Shown piece by piece: positions 44,773-52,686 of a stretch of 64,000 nucleotides of DNA (within the stretch, counting starts at the first letter, position 1; every line of letters begins with the position of its first letter). Source of the stretch: Agromyces sp. 3263 (GTDB taxonomy: Bacteria; Actinomycetota; Actinomycetes; Actinomycetales; Microbacteriaceae); the NCBI RefSeq assembly GCF_031456545.1, contig NZ_JAVDUV010000001.1, positions 1,364,001 through 1,428,000 on the forward strand. The letters run 5' to 3'. Position numbers and translations under genes: made by a program. A model generated the notes under the pieces. It did no database searches. It saw nothing but the letters and a program-made list of their open reading frames with translations, and was not told the origin of the DNA.

Positions 44773-45684
44773 ATGCTCGACGTTCGACGGCTGCGACTGC
44801 TCGTGGAGCTCAGCCAGCGCGGCACCCTCGCCGCCGTGGCCGACGCCCTCTCGTACAGCCCCTCGTCGGTGTCGCAGCAGCTCAGCCAGCTCGAGAAGGA
44901 GGCCGGCGTGCCGCTGCTCGAGCAGGTCGGCCGGCGCGTGCAGCTCACCCCGCAGGCCCAGCTGCTCGTCGGCCACGCCCGGGCCGTGCTCGACCGGCTG
45001 GAGGAGGCCGAGGCGGATGTCGCCCGCTCGCTCACCGCCGTCGGCGGCACGGTGCGCATCGCCGTGTTCCAGTCGGCCGCGCACGCCATGGTGCCGCAGG
45101 CGCTCACCCTCCTCCGCACCGAGCATCCCGCCCTGCGCGTGGAGGTCACGGAGCGCGAGCCCGACGCCGGCCTCTTCGAGGTCTCGGCTCGCGACTTCGA
45201 CCTCGTCATCGCCGAGCAATACCCGGGTCACACGCGCGCGCACCGCGACGACCTCGATCGGGTGCACCTCGCCTCCGACGCGATCCGGCTGGCCCTCCCG
45301 CCGCATCCGGCGCGGCCGCCCGCCCAGACCCTCGACGCCGCGGCGCGCCTCCCGTGGGTGCTCGAGCCCCAGGGCACGGCGTCGCGCGAATGGGCCGAGC
45401 AGCTCTGCCGGGAGGCGGGCTTCGAGCCCGACGTGCGCTTCGAGACGGCCGACCTGATGGCCCACATCCGGCTCATCCGCTCGGGCAACGCCGTCGGGCT
45501 CCTGCCCGACCTCGTGTGGGCGGGCGAGGCGCCGAGCGTCACGCTCGTCGACCTGCCCGGGCGTCCCGAGCGCGAGGTCTTCAGCTCGACGAGGCTCGCT
45601 GCCGCCGACCGACCGGGCGTCGTGGCCTGTCGCGACGCCCTCGCCCGCGCCGCCCGCGCCTCGGCGATTCCGGCGGGACGCTGA
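44773..45684 (+). CDS. LysR-family transcriptional regulator (probable putA regulator)
   Basis: 303 aa from ATG 44773. N-terminal HTH (MLDVRRLRLLVELSQRGTLA, SYSPSSVSQQLSQLEKEAGV) and periplasmic-binding-like effector domain (GTVRIAVFQSAAHAM, LLPDLVWAG). Divergent from putA across 160 bp with a LysR box, the classic layout for a local activator. Proline or P5C as ligand is inference. Confidence 0.92.
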   Translation: MLDVRRLRLLVELSQRGTLAAVADALSYSPSSVSQQLSQLEKEAGVPLLEQVGRRVQLTPQAQLLVGHARAVLDRLEEAEADVARSLTAVGGTVRIAVFQSAAHAMVPQALTLLRTEHPALRVEVTEREPDAGLFEVSARDFDLVIAEQYPGHTRAHRDDLDRVHLASDAIRLALPPHPARPPAQTLDAAARLPWVLEPQGTASREWAEQLCREAGFEPDVRFETADLMAHIRLIRSGNAVGLLPDLVWAGEAPSVTLVDLPGRPEREVFSSTRLAAADRPGVVACRDALARAARASAIPAGR

Positions 45685-45696
45685 GCGACCCGGGCG

Positions 45697-45702
45697 TACG
45701 AT
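45697..45702 (+). promoter_or_regulatory. -10 box TACGAT, leaderless META lipoprotein
   Basis: TACGAT ends 7 nt before the ATG at 45710. Confidence 0.45.
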
Positions 45703-45709
45703 GTGCCGC

Positions 45710-46147
45710 ATGCGACGGATGCTGCGCACCACCACCCTGGCCGGAACCATCCTCCTCGCGGCGGCGCTCGCGCTGTCCGGCTGCGCCGGGGTCGTCGCGG
45801 CGGGCGGCGGCCGCGCGAGCGCCTCGGCCTCGGCGAGCGCCAAGGGCTCGAGCAGCGAGAGCGCGGTGGGCGAGTGGGGAGACGTGGACGACTCCACGCA
45901 GCCGTCGCTCGTGCTCGCGAAGGACGGCACGCTCACCGGCACCGACGGCTGCAATCAGCTCAACGGCGGGTGGACGCAGGAGGGCGACACGGTGACGTTC
46001 TCGAACGTGGCGTCCACCATGATGATGTGCGCCGAGGTCGACACGTGGCTCGCAGGGCTCGACACCGCGAAGGTGGACGGGTCGACGATGACCGTATACG
46101 GCCCGGCCGGCCGCAAGGTCGGCACCCTCGAACGCGCCGACGGGTAG
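45710..46147 (+). CDS. META-domain lipoprotein
   Basis: 145 aa from ATG 45710. Signal peptide with lipobox ALSGC (about residue 23), a Ser/Ala spacer, and a META/HslJ-like domain: GTLTGTDGCNQLNGGW and a late Cys in TMMMCAE, the usual Cys pair. Anchored outside the cell. HslJ is a heat-shock, novobiocin-linked outer protein in E. coli; a direct role here is unknown. Start chosen by the -10 box 7 nt upstream. Confidence 0.85.
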   Translation: MRRMLRTTTLAGTILLAAALALSGCAGVVAAGGGRASASASASAKGSSSESAVGEWGDVDDSTQPSLVLAKDGTLTGTDGCNQLNGGWTQEGDTVTFSNVASTMMMCAEVDTWLAGLDTAKVDGSTMTVYGPAGRKVGTLERADG

Positions 46148-46153
46148 CGGGGG

Positions 46154-46642
46154 CTACACCGGTCCCGGCCCTCCGGCGCCGAACGCGTCGACCTCCGGGT
46201 CGTAGCCGAGCACGGCGTTGCCCACCTCTGCCGGCTCGTGCATCCAGGGCGTGTAGCTCACGCCCACGAGCAGGCCCTCGGGGCTCAGGAGGCGCGACGT
46301 CGTCTGCCCCCACGGCTCTTCGTGCGCGCCGACGAGGATCTCATGCCCTCCGGCGCGCAGTTCCTCGACCGCCTCAGCCACGGCCGTGGGCGTCTCGACG
46401 TCGAACTCGATCCATGCCTGCGGCACGGGGCGATCGGTCGGCCACTCGGTCGTGCCGAACGTGGCCTGGGCCGCCTGGCTGAGCGGCCAGATCGCGAACG
46501 CGTTGACGCCCGGCAACTCCTCGGTGTGGAAGTACCCCTCGTCCTCGCTCAACGGGATGCCGAGCGCGCCGCGCCAGAAGTCGGCCGACGAGGAGTCGGC
46601 GGTGCCGATGGGGCCGAAGCCGGCCACGAATGCGATGTCCAT
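46154..46642 (-). CDS. VOC-family (glyoxalase/bleomycin resistance-like) protein
   Basis: 162 aa from ATG 46642. Beta-alpha-beta-beta-beta modules of the vicinal oxygen chelate fold: ADFWRGALGIPLSEDEGYFH, WIEFDVETPTAVAEAVEEL and EEPWGQTTSRLLSPEGLLVG. Broad family of metal enzymes and binding proteins; substrate not predictable. Ends six bases from the META lipoprotein gene, convergent. Confidence 0.85.
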   Translation of the reverse strand: MDIAFVAGFGPIGTADSSSADFWRGALGIPLSEDEGYFHTEELPGVNAFAIWPLSQAAQATFGTTEWPTDRPVPQAWIEFDVETPTAVAEAVEELRAGGHEILVGAHEEPWGQTTSRLLSPEGLLVGVSYTPWMHEPAEVGNAVLGYDPEVDAFGAGGPGPV

Positions 46643-46690
46643 GCGCCAAGGGAACGCCGCATCACCGGCATCCGCAACCCCGATCGGGGC

Positions 46691-47680
46691 TCAGGCGGTC
46701 GGTTCGACCGCGGCGACGAGCCGGGCGCTGTGCGCCGTGAGGAAGTCGAGCAGCTCGGGCGGCCCCTCCACGCGATAGCCCGCCCCCGGCGGCAGCCAGA
46801 CGAGCGCCATCGCGAGGGCTTGGGGCCCGTCCGCCTCGAGCGGCCAGACGCAGCGGGCGGGACCGTCGGCCACCACGTCGCGGCCATACGGCCCGAGGTG
46901 CTCCATCAACTCGGCTCGCGGCAGGTCGACGATCACGCGCGCACGGACGCTGCGGTCGCGATACCGCAGCGCGGTCTCCACCCGTCGGCGTGCCGCCTCG
47001 TCGGTCATCGGCCGCGGCTCGAACCGCACCCTCGTCTGGAAGACGTCGCTGATGCGGTCGAGCCGGAAGGTGCGCCAGTCCTCGCGCTGGCGATCCCACG
47101 CGAGCAGGTACCAGCGCCGGGCCACGGGCACGAGCCGGTAGGGCTCGACGACGCGCGAGGTCGACTCGCCCGCGGCATCCGTGTAGCTGAATCGCAGTCG
47201 TTCGGCGTCACGGCACCCGAGCGCCAGCAGCCCGAGCAGCTCGGTGTCGATCTCGGGCGCCGGGCGGCCGGATGACTCGCGCGTGCCCGCGCCCACGGTG
47301 GCGTGCGACTGCAGCGCGTCGATGCGTCGGCGCAGGGCGGGCGGCAGCACCTGCTCGATCTTCGCCAGCGCGCTGAGCGTGGTGTGCTCGGCCCCGCGCA
47401 GCCCGGCCGTCGCCTGCGAGCGCAGGCCGACGGCGATCGCGACGCCCTCGTCGTCGGTGAGGAGCAGCGGCGGCAGCCCGGTTCCGGCCTCGAGTCGGTA
47501 GCCGCCTGCGCTCCCCCGCATGGACTCGATGGCGTACCCCAGCTCGCGCAGGCGCTCCACGTCGCGCCGCAGCGTGCGCTCCGAGACGCCGAGGCGGTCG
47601 ACGAGTTCGTGCGCCGGCCAGTGCCGGTGGCTCTGCAGCAGGGAGAGGAGTTCGAGCGTCCTGGAGGTGGTCGCGGCCAT
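46691..47680 (-). CDS. WYL-domain transcriptional regulator (YafY type)
   Basis: 329 aa from ATG 47680. N-terminal HTH (MAATTSRTLELLSLLQSHRH, RLGVSERTLRRDVERLREL), then a WYL domain with VEPYRLVPVARRWYLLAWD and the WCX C-terminal extension. WYL proteins sense nucleotide or other small ligands and often regulate neighbouring genes. Divergent from a DrrAB-type exporter over only 60 bp that contain a short palindrome, so it very likely controls it. Confidence 0.9.
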   Translation of the reverse strand: MAATTSRTLELLSLLQSHRHWPAHELVDRLGVSERTLRRDVERLRELGYAIESMRGSAGGYRLEAGTGLPPLLLTDDEGVAIAVGLRSQATAGLRGAEHTTLSALAKIEQVLPPALRRRIDALQSHATVGAGTRESSGRPAPEIDTELLGLLALGCRDAERLRFSYTDAAGESTSRVVEPYRLVPVARRWYLLAWDRQREDWRTFRLDRISDVFQTRVRFEPRPMTDEAARRRVETALRYRDRSVRARVIVDLPRAELMEHLGPYGRDVVADGPARCVWPLEADGPQALAMALVWLPPGAGYRVEGPPELLDFLTAHSARLVAAVEPTA

Positions 47681-47692
47681 GTCCCAAGTATC

Positions 47693-47705
47693 TCCGCAAT
47701 GCGGA
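47693..47705. promoter_or_regulatory. Candidate operator between WYL regulator and ABC exporter
   Basis: TCCGC-AAT-GCGGA, perfect 5-bp arms, in the 60-bp divergent gap. TATCTC occurs on either side (47689 and 47721), possibly extending the site. Confidence 0.45.
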
Positions 47706-47740
47706 CAGGAAGTGACCGGATATCTCGGAAGACTGGCCTC

Positions 47741-48754
47741 ATGACGAACCACAACCGAACGAACGAGATGATCACCGCCCGAGGCCTCACCAAGACGTTC
47801 CGCTCCAAGGGGCAGGTCGTCGAGGCCGTCCGCTCCGTCGACCTCTCCGTCGGAGCCGGAGAGCTCGTCGCCTTCCTCGGCCCGAACGGCGCCGGAAAGT
47901 CGACGACCCTCCGCATGCTGACGACGCTGCTGCCGCCCACCGCGGGCGAGGCGACCGTCGCGGGCTGCGACATCCGGCGAGACCCGGCCGGCGTGCGCCG
48001 CCGGATCGGCTACGTCGGCCAGGGCAGTTCGGGCGGGCACACGCAGCGGGTGCGCGACGAGCTGCACGCGCAGGGCGCGTTCTACGGACTCGGTCGCCGT
48101 GAGCGCCGCGCCCGCGCCGCCGAACTCGTCGAGTCGCTCGAGCTCGGCCAGGTGGCGAACCGGCAGGTGCAGTCGCTCTCGGGCGGCCAGAAGCGCCGGC
48201 TCGACATCGCCCTCGGCCTCATCCACCGCCCCGAACTGCTCTTCCTCGACGAGCCGTCGACGGGGCTCGACCCGCACAGCCGGGCCAACCTCTGGGAGCA
48301 CATCGTCGACCTCCGTCGCACGACGGGCACCACGATCTTCCTCACCACGCACTACCTCGACGAGGCCGATCAGCTCGCCGAGCGCGTGATGGTCATGGAC
48401 CACGGTGCCGTCATCGCCGACGACACCGCCTGGGCGCTCAAGGAGTCGCTCGCCGGCGACCGGGTGACGCTCGCCTTCGCCTCGGCGACGGATGCCGCGG
48501 CCGCGGCCGCGCGGATCGGCGGGTCGGTCGACGGCGCGACGGGCTCCGACCCCAGGGTGGTGACGCTGACCGTCTCGGACGGTGACCGGGCGCTTCCACA
48601 TTGGATCCGGGAACTCGCCGATGCCGGCCTCGAGGTCGTCGCCGCCACCCACCGCCAGCCCACACTCGACGACGTGTTCCTCGCGCTCACGGGCCGGAGC
48701 CTCCGCGAGGAGGCCGCCGCCGCATCCGCCGAGCCCGCCGCCGCCGCCGCCTGA
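47741..48754 (+). CDS. ABC transporter ATP-binding protein (DrrA type)
   Basis: 337 aa from ATG 47741. Walker A GPNGAGKSTT, signature LSGGQKRRLDIA, Walker B LLFLDEPSTGLD and switch His in LTTHYLDEADQL. The C-terminal extension (about 90 residues) is typical of the daunorubicin-resistance DrrA class. Energises the permease encoded next. The substrate could be an antibiotic or lipid-like compound. Ala-rich tail. Confidence 0.93.
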   Translation: MTNHNRTNEMITARGLTKTFRSKGQVVEAVRSVDLSVGAGELVAFLGPNGAGKSTTLRMLTTLLPPTAGEATVAGCDIRRDPAGVRRRIGYVGQGSSGGHTQRVRDELHAQGAFYGLGRRERRARAAELVESLELGQVANRQVQSLSGGQKRRLDIALGLIHRPELLFLDEPSTGLDPHSRANLWEHIVDLRRTTGTTIFLTTHYLDEADQLAERVMVMDHGAVIADDTAWALKESLAGDRVTLAFASATDAAAAAARIGGSVDGATGSDPRVVTLTVSDGDRALPHWIRELADAGLEVVAATHRQPTLDDVFLALTGRSLREEAAAASAEPAAAAA

Positions 48755-48887
48755 TTCCACCACCGCCCACCGAGATGCAGGAAGACACGCCGTTGCGACA
48801 TCCGGACTCCTCCGGCGCAGCCGGCGCGTCGCCCAGATATTCCTGCTCTTCGGCGCGCACTCAACTCAGATCCGAAAGGAACCGCTC

Positions 48888-49712
48888 ATGAACACCATCA
48901 GCCCCGCCGCATCCGCCACGGTCACCGAGACCGGCCGGCCCGCGGCATCCGCTCGCCCGACCGGCTTCGTGCACGACACCGCCACGGTGTTCGCGCGCGA
49001 ATCGCGGCCACTCGTGCGCGACCCGTTCAGCGTGATCTTCTCGCTCGTGCAGCCGCTCGTCTTCCTCGGGCTGTTCGGTCCCCTGCTGATCGGCGCGTCG
49101 GGCGGCGACGTCGCCGGCACGCTGCAGTGGTTCGTGCCGGGCATCCTCGTCATGGTCGCGCTGTTCGGCACGGCCTCGACCGGCGCGAACCTGCTGTTCG
49201 AGATGCAGACGGGCTCGCACGAGCGCACGCTCGTCGCACCGCTGTCCCGCAGCGCCCTGCTCGTCGGCCGCGCCCTCAAGGAGGTCGTGCCGCTCGTGAT
49301 CCAGGGCACGATCGTGGTGCTCGTCGCGGTGCCGTTCGGGTTCTCGCTCGACGTGCCGGGCCTCGTCGCGGGCCTCGTCGTGCTCGCGATCTTCGGCGTC
49401 GGCTTCGGCGCCCTCAGCTACCGGCTGGCGCTGGCCTGCCGGAACCGCGACTGGATGTTCTGGATGGTGCACCAGACGCTGCTGTTCCCGCTGATGATCC
49501 TGTCGGGCATGCTGCTGCCGCTCGAGGACGGCCCCGACTGGATGAAGGTCGCCGCCGCGGTGAACCCGCTCAGCTACCTCGTCGCCGGCGAGCGGGCGCT
49601 CCTCGCGGGCGACTTCGGCGCCCCGGCCGTGGTCGGTGCCGTGATCGCCGCGGTCGCCACCTGCGCGATCGGCCTCGGACTCGGCGTGCGGGCGATGCGC
49701 CGGGCCGCCTGA
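48888..49712 (+). CDS. ABC-2 type permease (DrrB type)
   Basis: 274 aa from ATG 48888 (AAAGGA upstream). Six membrane helices of the ABC-2 type; the conserved segment LMILSGMLLPLEDGPDWMK with NPLSYLVAGERALL marks DrrB-like permeases. 133 bp after the ATPase gene, with a possible internal promoter but the same operon. Together they form an efflux pump likely regulated by the WYL protein. Confidence 0.92.
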   Translation: MNTISPAASATVTETGRPAASARPTGFVHDTATVFARESRPLVRDPFSVIFSLVQPLVFLGLFGPLLIGASGGDVAGTLQWFVPGILVMVALFGTASTGANLLFEMQTGSHERTLVAPLSRSALLVGRALKEVVPLVIQGTIVVLVAVPFGFSLDVPGLVAGLVVLAIFGVGFGALSYRLALACRNRDWMFWMVHQTLLFPLMILSGMLLPLEDGPDWMKVAAAVNPLSYLVAGERALLAGDFGAPAVVGAVIAAVATCAIGLGLGVRAMRRAA

Positions 49713-49741
49713 GGCAGTCGCCTTCCGAGGTGATCGAGCGG

Positions 49742-49780
49742 GCGAAGGGCGAGCGGATGCCGCATCCGCTCGCCCTTCGC
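49742..49780 (+). terminator. 39-bp perfect palindrome terminator built around CGGATGCC
   Basis: Arms of 19 bp (GCGAAGGGCGAGCGGATGC and its exact complement) meet at base 49761, so a 16-bp stem with a 5-nt loop forms. It lies 30 bp after the ABC-2 gene. Its top is an inverted pair of the window-wide GGATGC word. Confidence 0.85.
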
Positions 49781-49789
49781 ACCATCACG

Positions 49790-49795
49790 TACGCT
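49790..49795 (+). promoter_or_regulatory. -10 box TACGCT, leaderless oxidoreductase gene
   Basis: TACGCT ends 6 nt before the ATG at 49802. Confidence 0.5.
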
Positions 49796-49801
49796 CGTGG
49801 G

Positions 49802-51496
49802 ATGCCCCACGACGTCGTGATCCTCGGCGGCGGACACAACGGCCTCACCGCCGCCGCCTACCTCGCCCGCGCCGGACGCTCCGTGCTGCTCCTCGAGCGC
49901 GGCGACCACCTCGGCGGCGCCGCCGTGTCGGCGCAGGCGTTCGACGGGGTCGACGCACGGCTCTCCCGCTACTCCTACCTCGTGAGCCTGCTGCCGCAGC
50001 GCATCATCGACGACCTCGGCCTCGACGTCCGGCTCGTGCGGCGCCGCTACTCCTCGTACACACCCGATCCGGCCGAGCCGTCGCGCGGCCTGCTCGTCGA
50101 CCGCGAGGCGACGCCCGAGGCATCCGCTGCCGCGTTCGCCAGAGTCGGCGCCGCAGCCGATGCCGACGCGTGGAACGCCTTCTACGACCAGACCAGCCGG
50201 ATCGCCGAACGCCTCTTCCCGACGCTCACCGAGCCGCTGCTCACGCGCGCCGAGGCCCGCGAGCTGGTCGGTGACGACCAGGCCTGGCGGGCCCTGATCG
50301 AGCAGCCCCTCGGCCGCACGATCGATGAGCGGTTCGCGAGCGACCTCGTGCGCGGCGTCGTCGCGACCGACGGCCTCATCGGCACGTTCGCCGACCTCGA
50401 CGACCCGTCGCTCGACGCCAACCGGTGTTTCCTGTACCACGTCATCGGCGGCGGCACGGGCGACTGGGACGTGCCGGTCGGCGGCATGGGCTCGGTGACG
50501 GGCGAGCTCGCCCGGGCCGCGCGTGGGGCCGGCGCAGAGCTCGTGACCGGCGCCGAGGTGCTCGCGGTCGAGCCCGACGGCCGGGTCCGCTACTCGCTCG
50601 ACGGCGCTCAGCACGTCGTCGAGGCCGAGGTGCTCCTGGCCAACGTCGCGCCCGTCGTGCTCGATCGCCTGCTCGCTTCGGGGGCGACGGATGTCGCCGC
50701 ACGCCGCTCGGAGGCCGCCACCGCGACGGATGCCGCCACGATCGCCCCGCGGGACCAGGCGGCGTTCCGCCCGAACGACCCGCTGCCGGTGCCGCCCGTC
50801 GTGCGCGAGCGGCTGCGCCGCCTCGCCGAGCCCGAGGGCGCGCAGGTCAAGGTCAACCTCCTGCTGACCCGGCTGCCCCGACTCCGTGACTCCGAGGTCG
50901 CGCCCGAGGCCGCGTTCGCGGGCACGTTCCACATCAACGAGCTCGAGTCGCAGCTCGACGCGGCCTTCGCCACGGCGTCGCGCGGCGGCATCCCCTCGCC
51001 CCTGCCCTGCGAGGTGTACTGCCACACGCTGAGCGACCCCTCGATCCTGTCGCCCGAACTCGCGGCGTCGGGCGCCCACACCCTCACGGTGTTCGGCCTG
51101 CACGTGCCGCACCGGCTGCTCGAGCGGTTCTCCAACGACGAGCTGCGCGATCGCCTGCAGGCCGCCGTGCTCGCCTCGCTCGACTCGCTGCTCGCCGAGC
51201 CGATCGTCGACGTGATCGCGACGGATGCCGCCGGCCGCCCCTGCATCGAGACGAAGACCACCCTCGACCTCGAGGAGGCGCTCCGCATGCCCGGTGGCAA
51301 CATCTTCCACGGACCGCTGTCGTGGCCGTGGGCCGAGGACGGCGCCGCGCTCACCACGCCGGCCGACCGATGGGGCGTGGCGACGGGCCATCCGCGCATC
51401 CTGCTCTGCGGCTCGGGCGCGGTGCGCGGCGGCGCCGTCAGCGGCATCGGCGGACACAATGCGGCCATGGCCGTGCTCGAGGCCGAGACGGACTGA
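49802..51496 (+). CDS. PYROXD2/phytoene-dehydrogenase-like FAD oxidoreductase
   Basis: 564 aa from ATG 49802. N-terminal Rossmann dinucleotide site VVILGGGHNGLTAAAYLARA with acidic LLLERGDHLGG; C-terminal FAD site GAVRGGAVSGIGGHNAAMAV. Related to crtI-like desaturases but closer to the PYROXD2 class. No carotenoid genes are nearby, so the substrate is open. A hairpin overlaps its stop codon. Confidence 0.9.
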   Translation: MPHDVVILGGGHNGLTAAAYLARAGRSVLLLERGDHLGGAAVSAQAFDGVDARLSRYSYLVSLLPQRIIDDLGLDVRLVRRRYSSYTPDPAEPSRGLLVDREATPEASAAAFARVGAAADADAWNAFYDQTSRIAERLFPTLTEPLLTRAEARELVGDDQAWRALIEQPLGRTIDERFASDLVRGVVATDGLIGTFADLDDPSLDANRCFLYHVIGGGTGDWDVPVGGMGSVTGELARAARGAGAELVTGAEVLAVEPDGRVRYSLDGAQHVVEAEVLLANVAPVVLDRLLASGATDVAARRSEAATATDAATIAPRDQAAFRPNDPLPVPPVVRERLRRLAEPEGAQVKVNLLLTRLPRLRDSEVAPEAAFAGTFHINELESQLDAAFATASRGGIPSPLPCEVYCHTLSDPSILSPELAASGAHTLTVFGLHVPHRLLERFSNDELRDRLQAAVLASLDSLLAEPIVDVIATDAAGRPCIETKTTLDLEEALRMPGGNIFHGPLSWPWAEDGAALTTPADRWGVATGHPRILLCGSGAVRGGAVSGIGGHNAAMAVLEAETD

Positions 51497-51525
51497 CCCG
51501 CCGGCGCACGGCGCAGGCGGGTCAG
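51493..51525. terminator. Hairpin overlapping stop codon, between convergent genes
   Basis: CTGACCCGCC (51493-51502) pairs with GGCGGGTCAG (51516-51525), 13-nt loop; the TGA stop lies inside the left arm. Likely serves the oxidoreductase gene and the opposite gene at 51547-51975. Confidence 0.65.
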
Positions 51526-51546
51526 GGAAGTCGGCCGGAGGGCCGA

Positions 51547-51975
51547 TCAGAAGATGAACATCTGCCCCATGACGAGGATCGCGATGACGAAGACGGCGAT
51601 GATGCCGCCGACGATCGCGACCGAGCGGCCCGAGAGCCGGGCGATGGCGTAGCCCACCAGGAACGGCAGCGCCACGAGGAAGATCGTGACGACCCACCAG
51701 AACGCGATGTAGCCGCCCGGCGACATCTCGTCGAGGCGGCCGGCGAAGAGCTGCTGGGTGCTGGGATGCGTCGCGAACGCGAACGAGGCCGACAGCGGCA
51801 CGGCGATCAGCGCGAAGACGAAGACGCCGGCGAGGAAGCCCCAGAGGCCCGACTTGCCCTCGGTGATGTTCAGGCCCTCCTCATGCTGCGCGGTCGTCGT
51901 CGCCTGACGCGTGCTCGACGACTGCCCGCCCGACGGATGATTCGGCTTGCGCTTGGCGCCCCCACTTGATCCCAT
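51547..51975 (-). CDS. Small three-helix membrane protein, hypothetical
   Basis: 142 aa from ATG 51975. Hydrophilic N-terminus (Lys/Ser/Gln-rich, about 40 residues) followed by three hydrophobic helices (about 45-70, 88-113 and 118-141). The family is not recognised. A TAGAGT box lies 6 nt before the start, suggesting a leaderless transcript. Convergent with the FAD oxidoreductase and divergent from the SRPBCC gene. Confidence 0.75.
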   Translation of the reverse strand: MGSSGGAKRKPNHPSGGQSSSTRQATTTAQHEEGLNITEGKSGLWGFLAGVFVFALIAVPLSASFAFATHPSTQQLFAGRLDEMSPGGYIAFWWVVTIFLVALPFLVGYAIARLSGRSVAIVGGIIAVFVIAILVMGQMFIF

Positions 51976-51981
51976 GGCGCA

Positions 51982-51987
51982 ACTCTA
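51982..51987 (-). promoter_or_regulatory. -10 box TAGAGT, leaderless membrane protein gene
   Basis: Minus-strand TAGAGT 6 nt before the ATG at 51975. Confidence 0.5.
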
Positions 51988-52041
51988 GTGGTTTGCCGCA
52001 CGCCGGGTTTAGCCTGAGATCCACGACGAGCAGGGGGCGCC

Positions 52042-52554
52042 ATGACCGCGAAACCGACCGGCCACTACACGTTGAAGCCCGACGGGCTCTACCTCCAGTT
52101 CGACCGCCTCTTCCACGCTCCCATCGAGGAGGTCTGGTACGCCCTCACCAATCCCAACGCCATGCGCGCGTGGATCGGCACCTACACGGGGCGGCCCGAG
52201 ACGGGCGGCGTCCGCTTCCAGATGACGTTCGAGGGCGACGGCGCCGAGTGGCAGAACGTGAGCATCCTCGAGTGCGCCCCGCCGCACCGCTTCCTCGCCG
52301 ACTCCGGGCCGGCGCCCACCGGCATCCGCGTCTTCGCACACCTGCGTGAGGCCGCCGGCATGACGACGCTCACCTTCGGGCAGCGGCTCTCCAACACCGC
52401 GGATGCCGCGACGATGGGGCCCGGCTGGGACTACTACCTCGACCGGCTCATGGCCGCCAAGGCCGGCCGGCCCCTGCCCGACTGGGAGACGTACTACCCG
52501 GCGTTCGCCGACCACTACAAGGGGCTGCACGTCCCGGCCGAGACGCACGGCTGA
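52042..52554 (+). CDS. SRPBCC/AHSA1-like domain protein
   Basis: 170 aa from ATG 52042. START-like helix-grip fold: LQFDRLFHAPIEEVWYALTN, MRAWIGTYTG, GWDYYLDRLMAAKAGRPLP. Typical of AHSA1/polyketide cyclase-like proteins, which bind hydrophobic ligands. Ends with DWETYYPAFADHYK, common in actinobacterial homologues. Function unknown. Confidence 0.85.
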   Translation: MTAKPTGHYTLKPDGLYLQFDRLFHAPIEEVWYALTNPNAMRAWIGTYTGRPETGGVRFQMTFEGDGAEWQNVSILECAPPHRFLADSGPAPTGIRVFAHLREAAGMTTLTFGQRLSNTADAATMGPGWDYYLDRLMAAKAGRPLPDWETYYPAFADHYKGLHVPAETHG

Positions 52555-52674
52555 GCGCCGCGCCGGCCGGCGACGGCGAACGACGGCGGGCCGTCGGCGA
52601 TCGGATGCAGCGACGGAGCTCGGGAGCCCCGGCGGCGGCCTGCGCGCTTCGGCGGCCCGCGGCATCCGCGCCCC

Positions 52675-52680
52675 TAGACT
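52675..52680 (+). promoter_or_regulatory. -10 box TAGACT, leaderless AI-2E family gene
   Basis: TAGACT ends exactly 6 nt before the GTG at 52687. Confidence 0.5.
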
Positions 52681-52686
52681 GACGCC

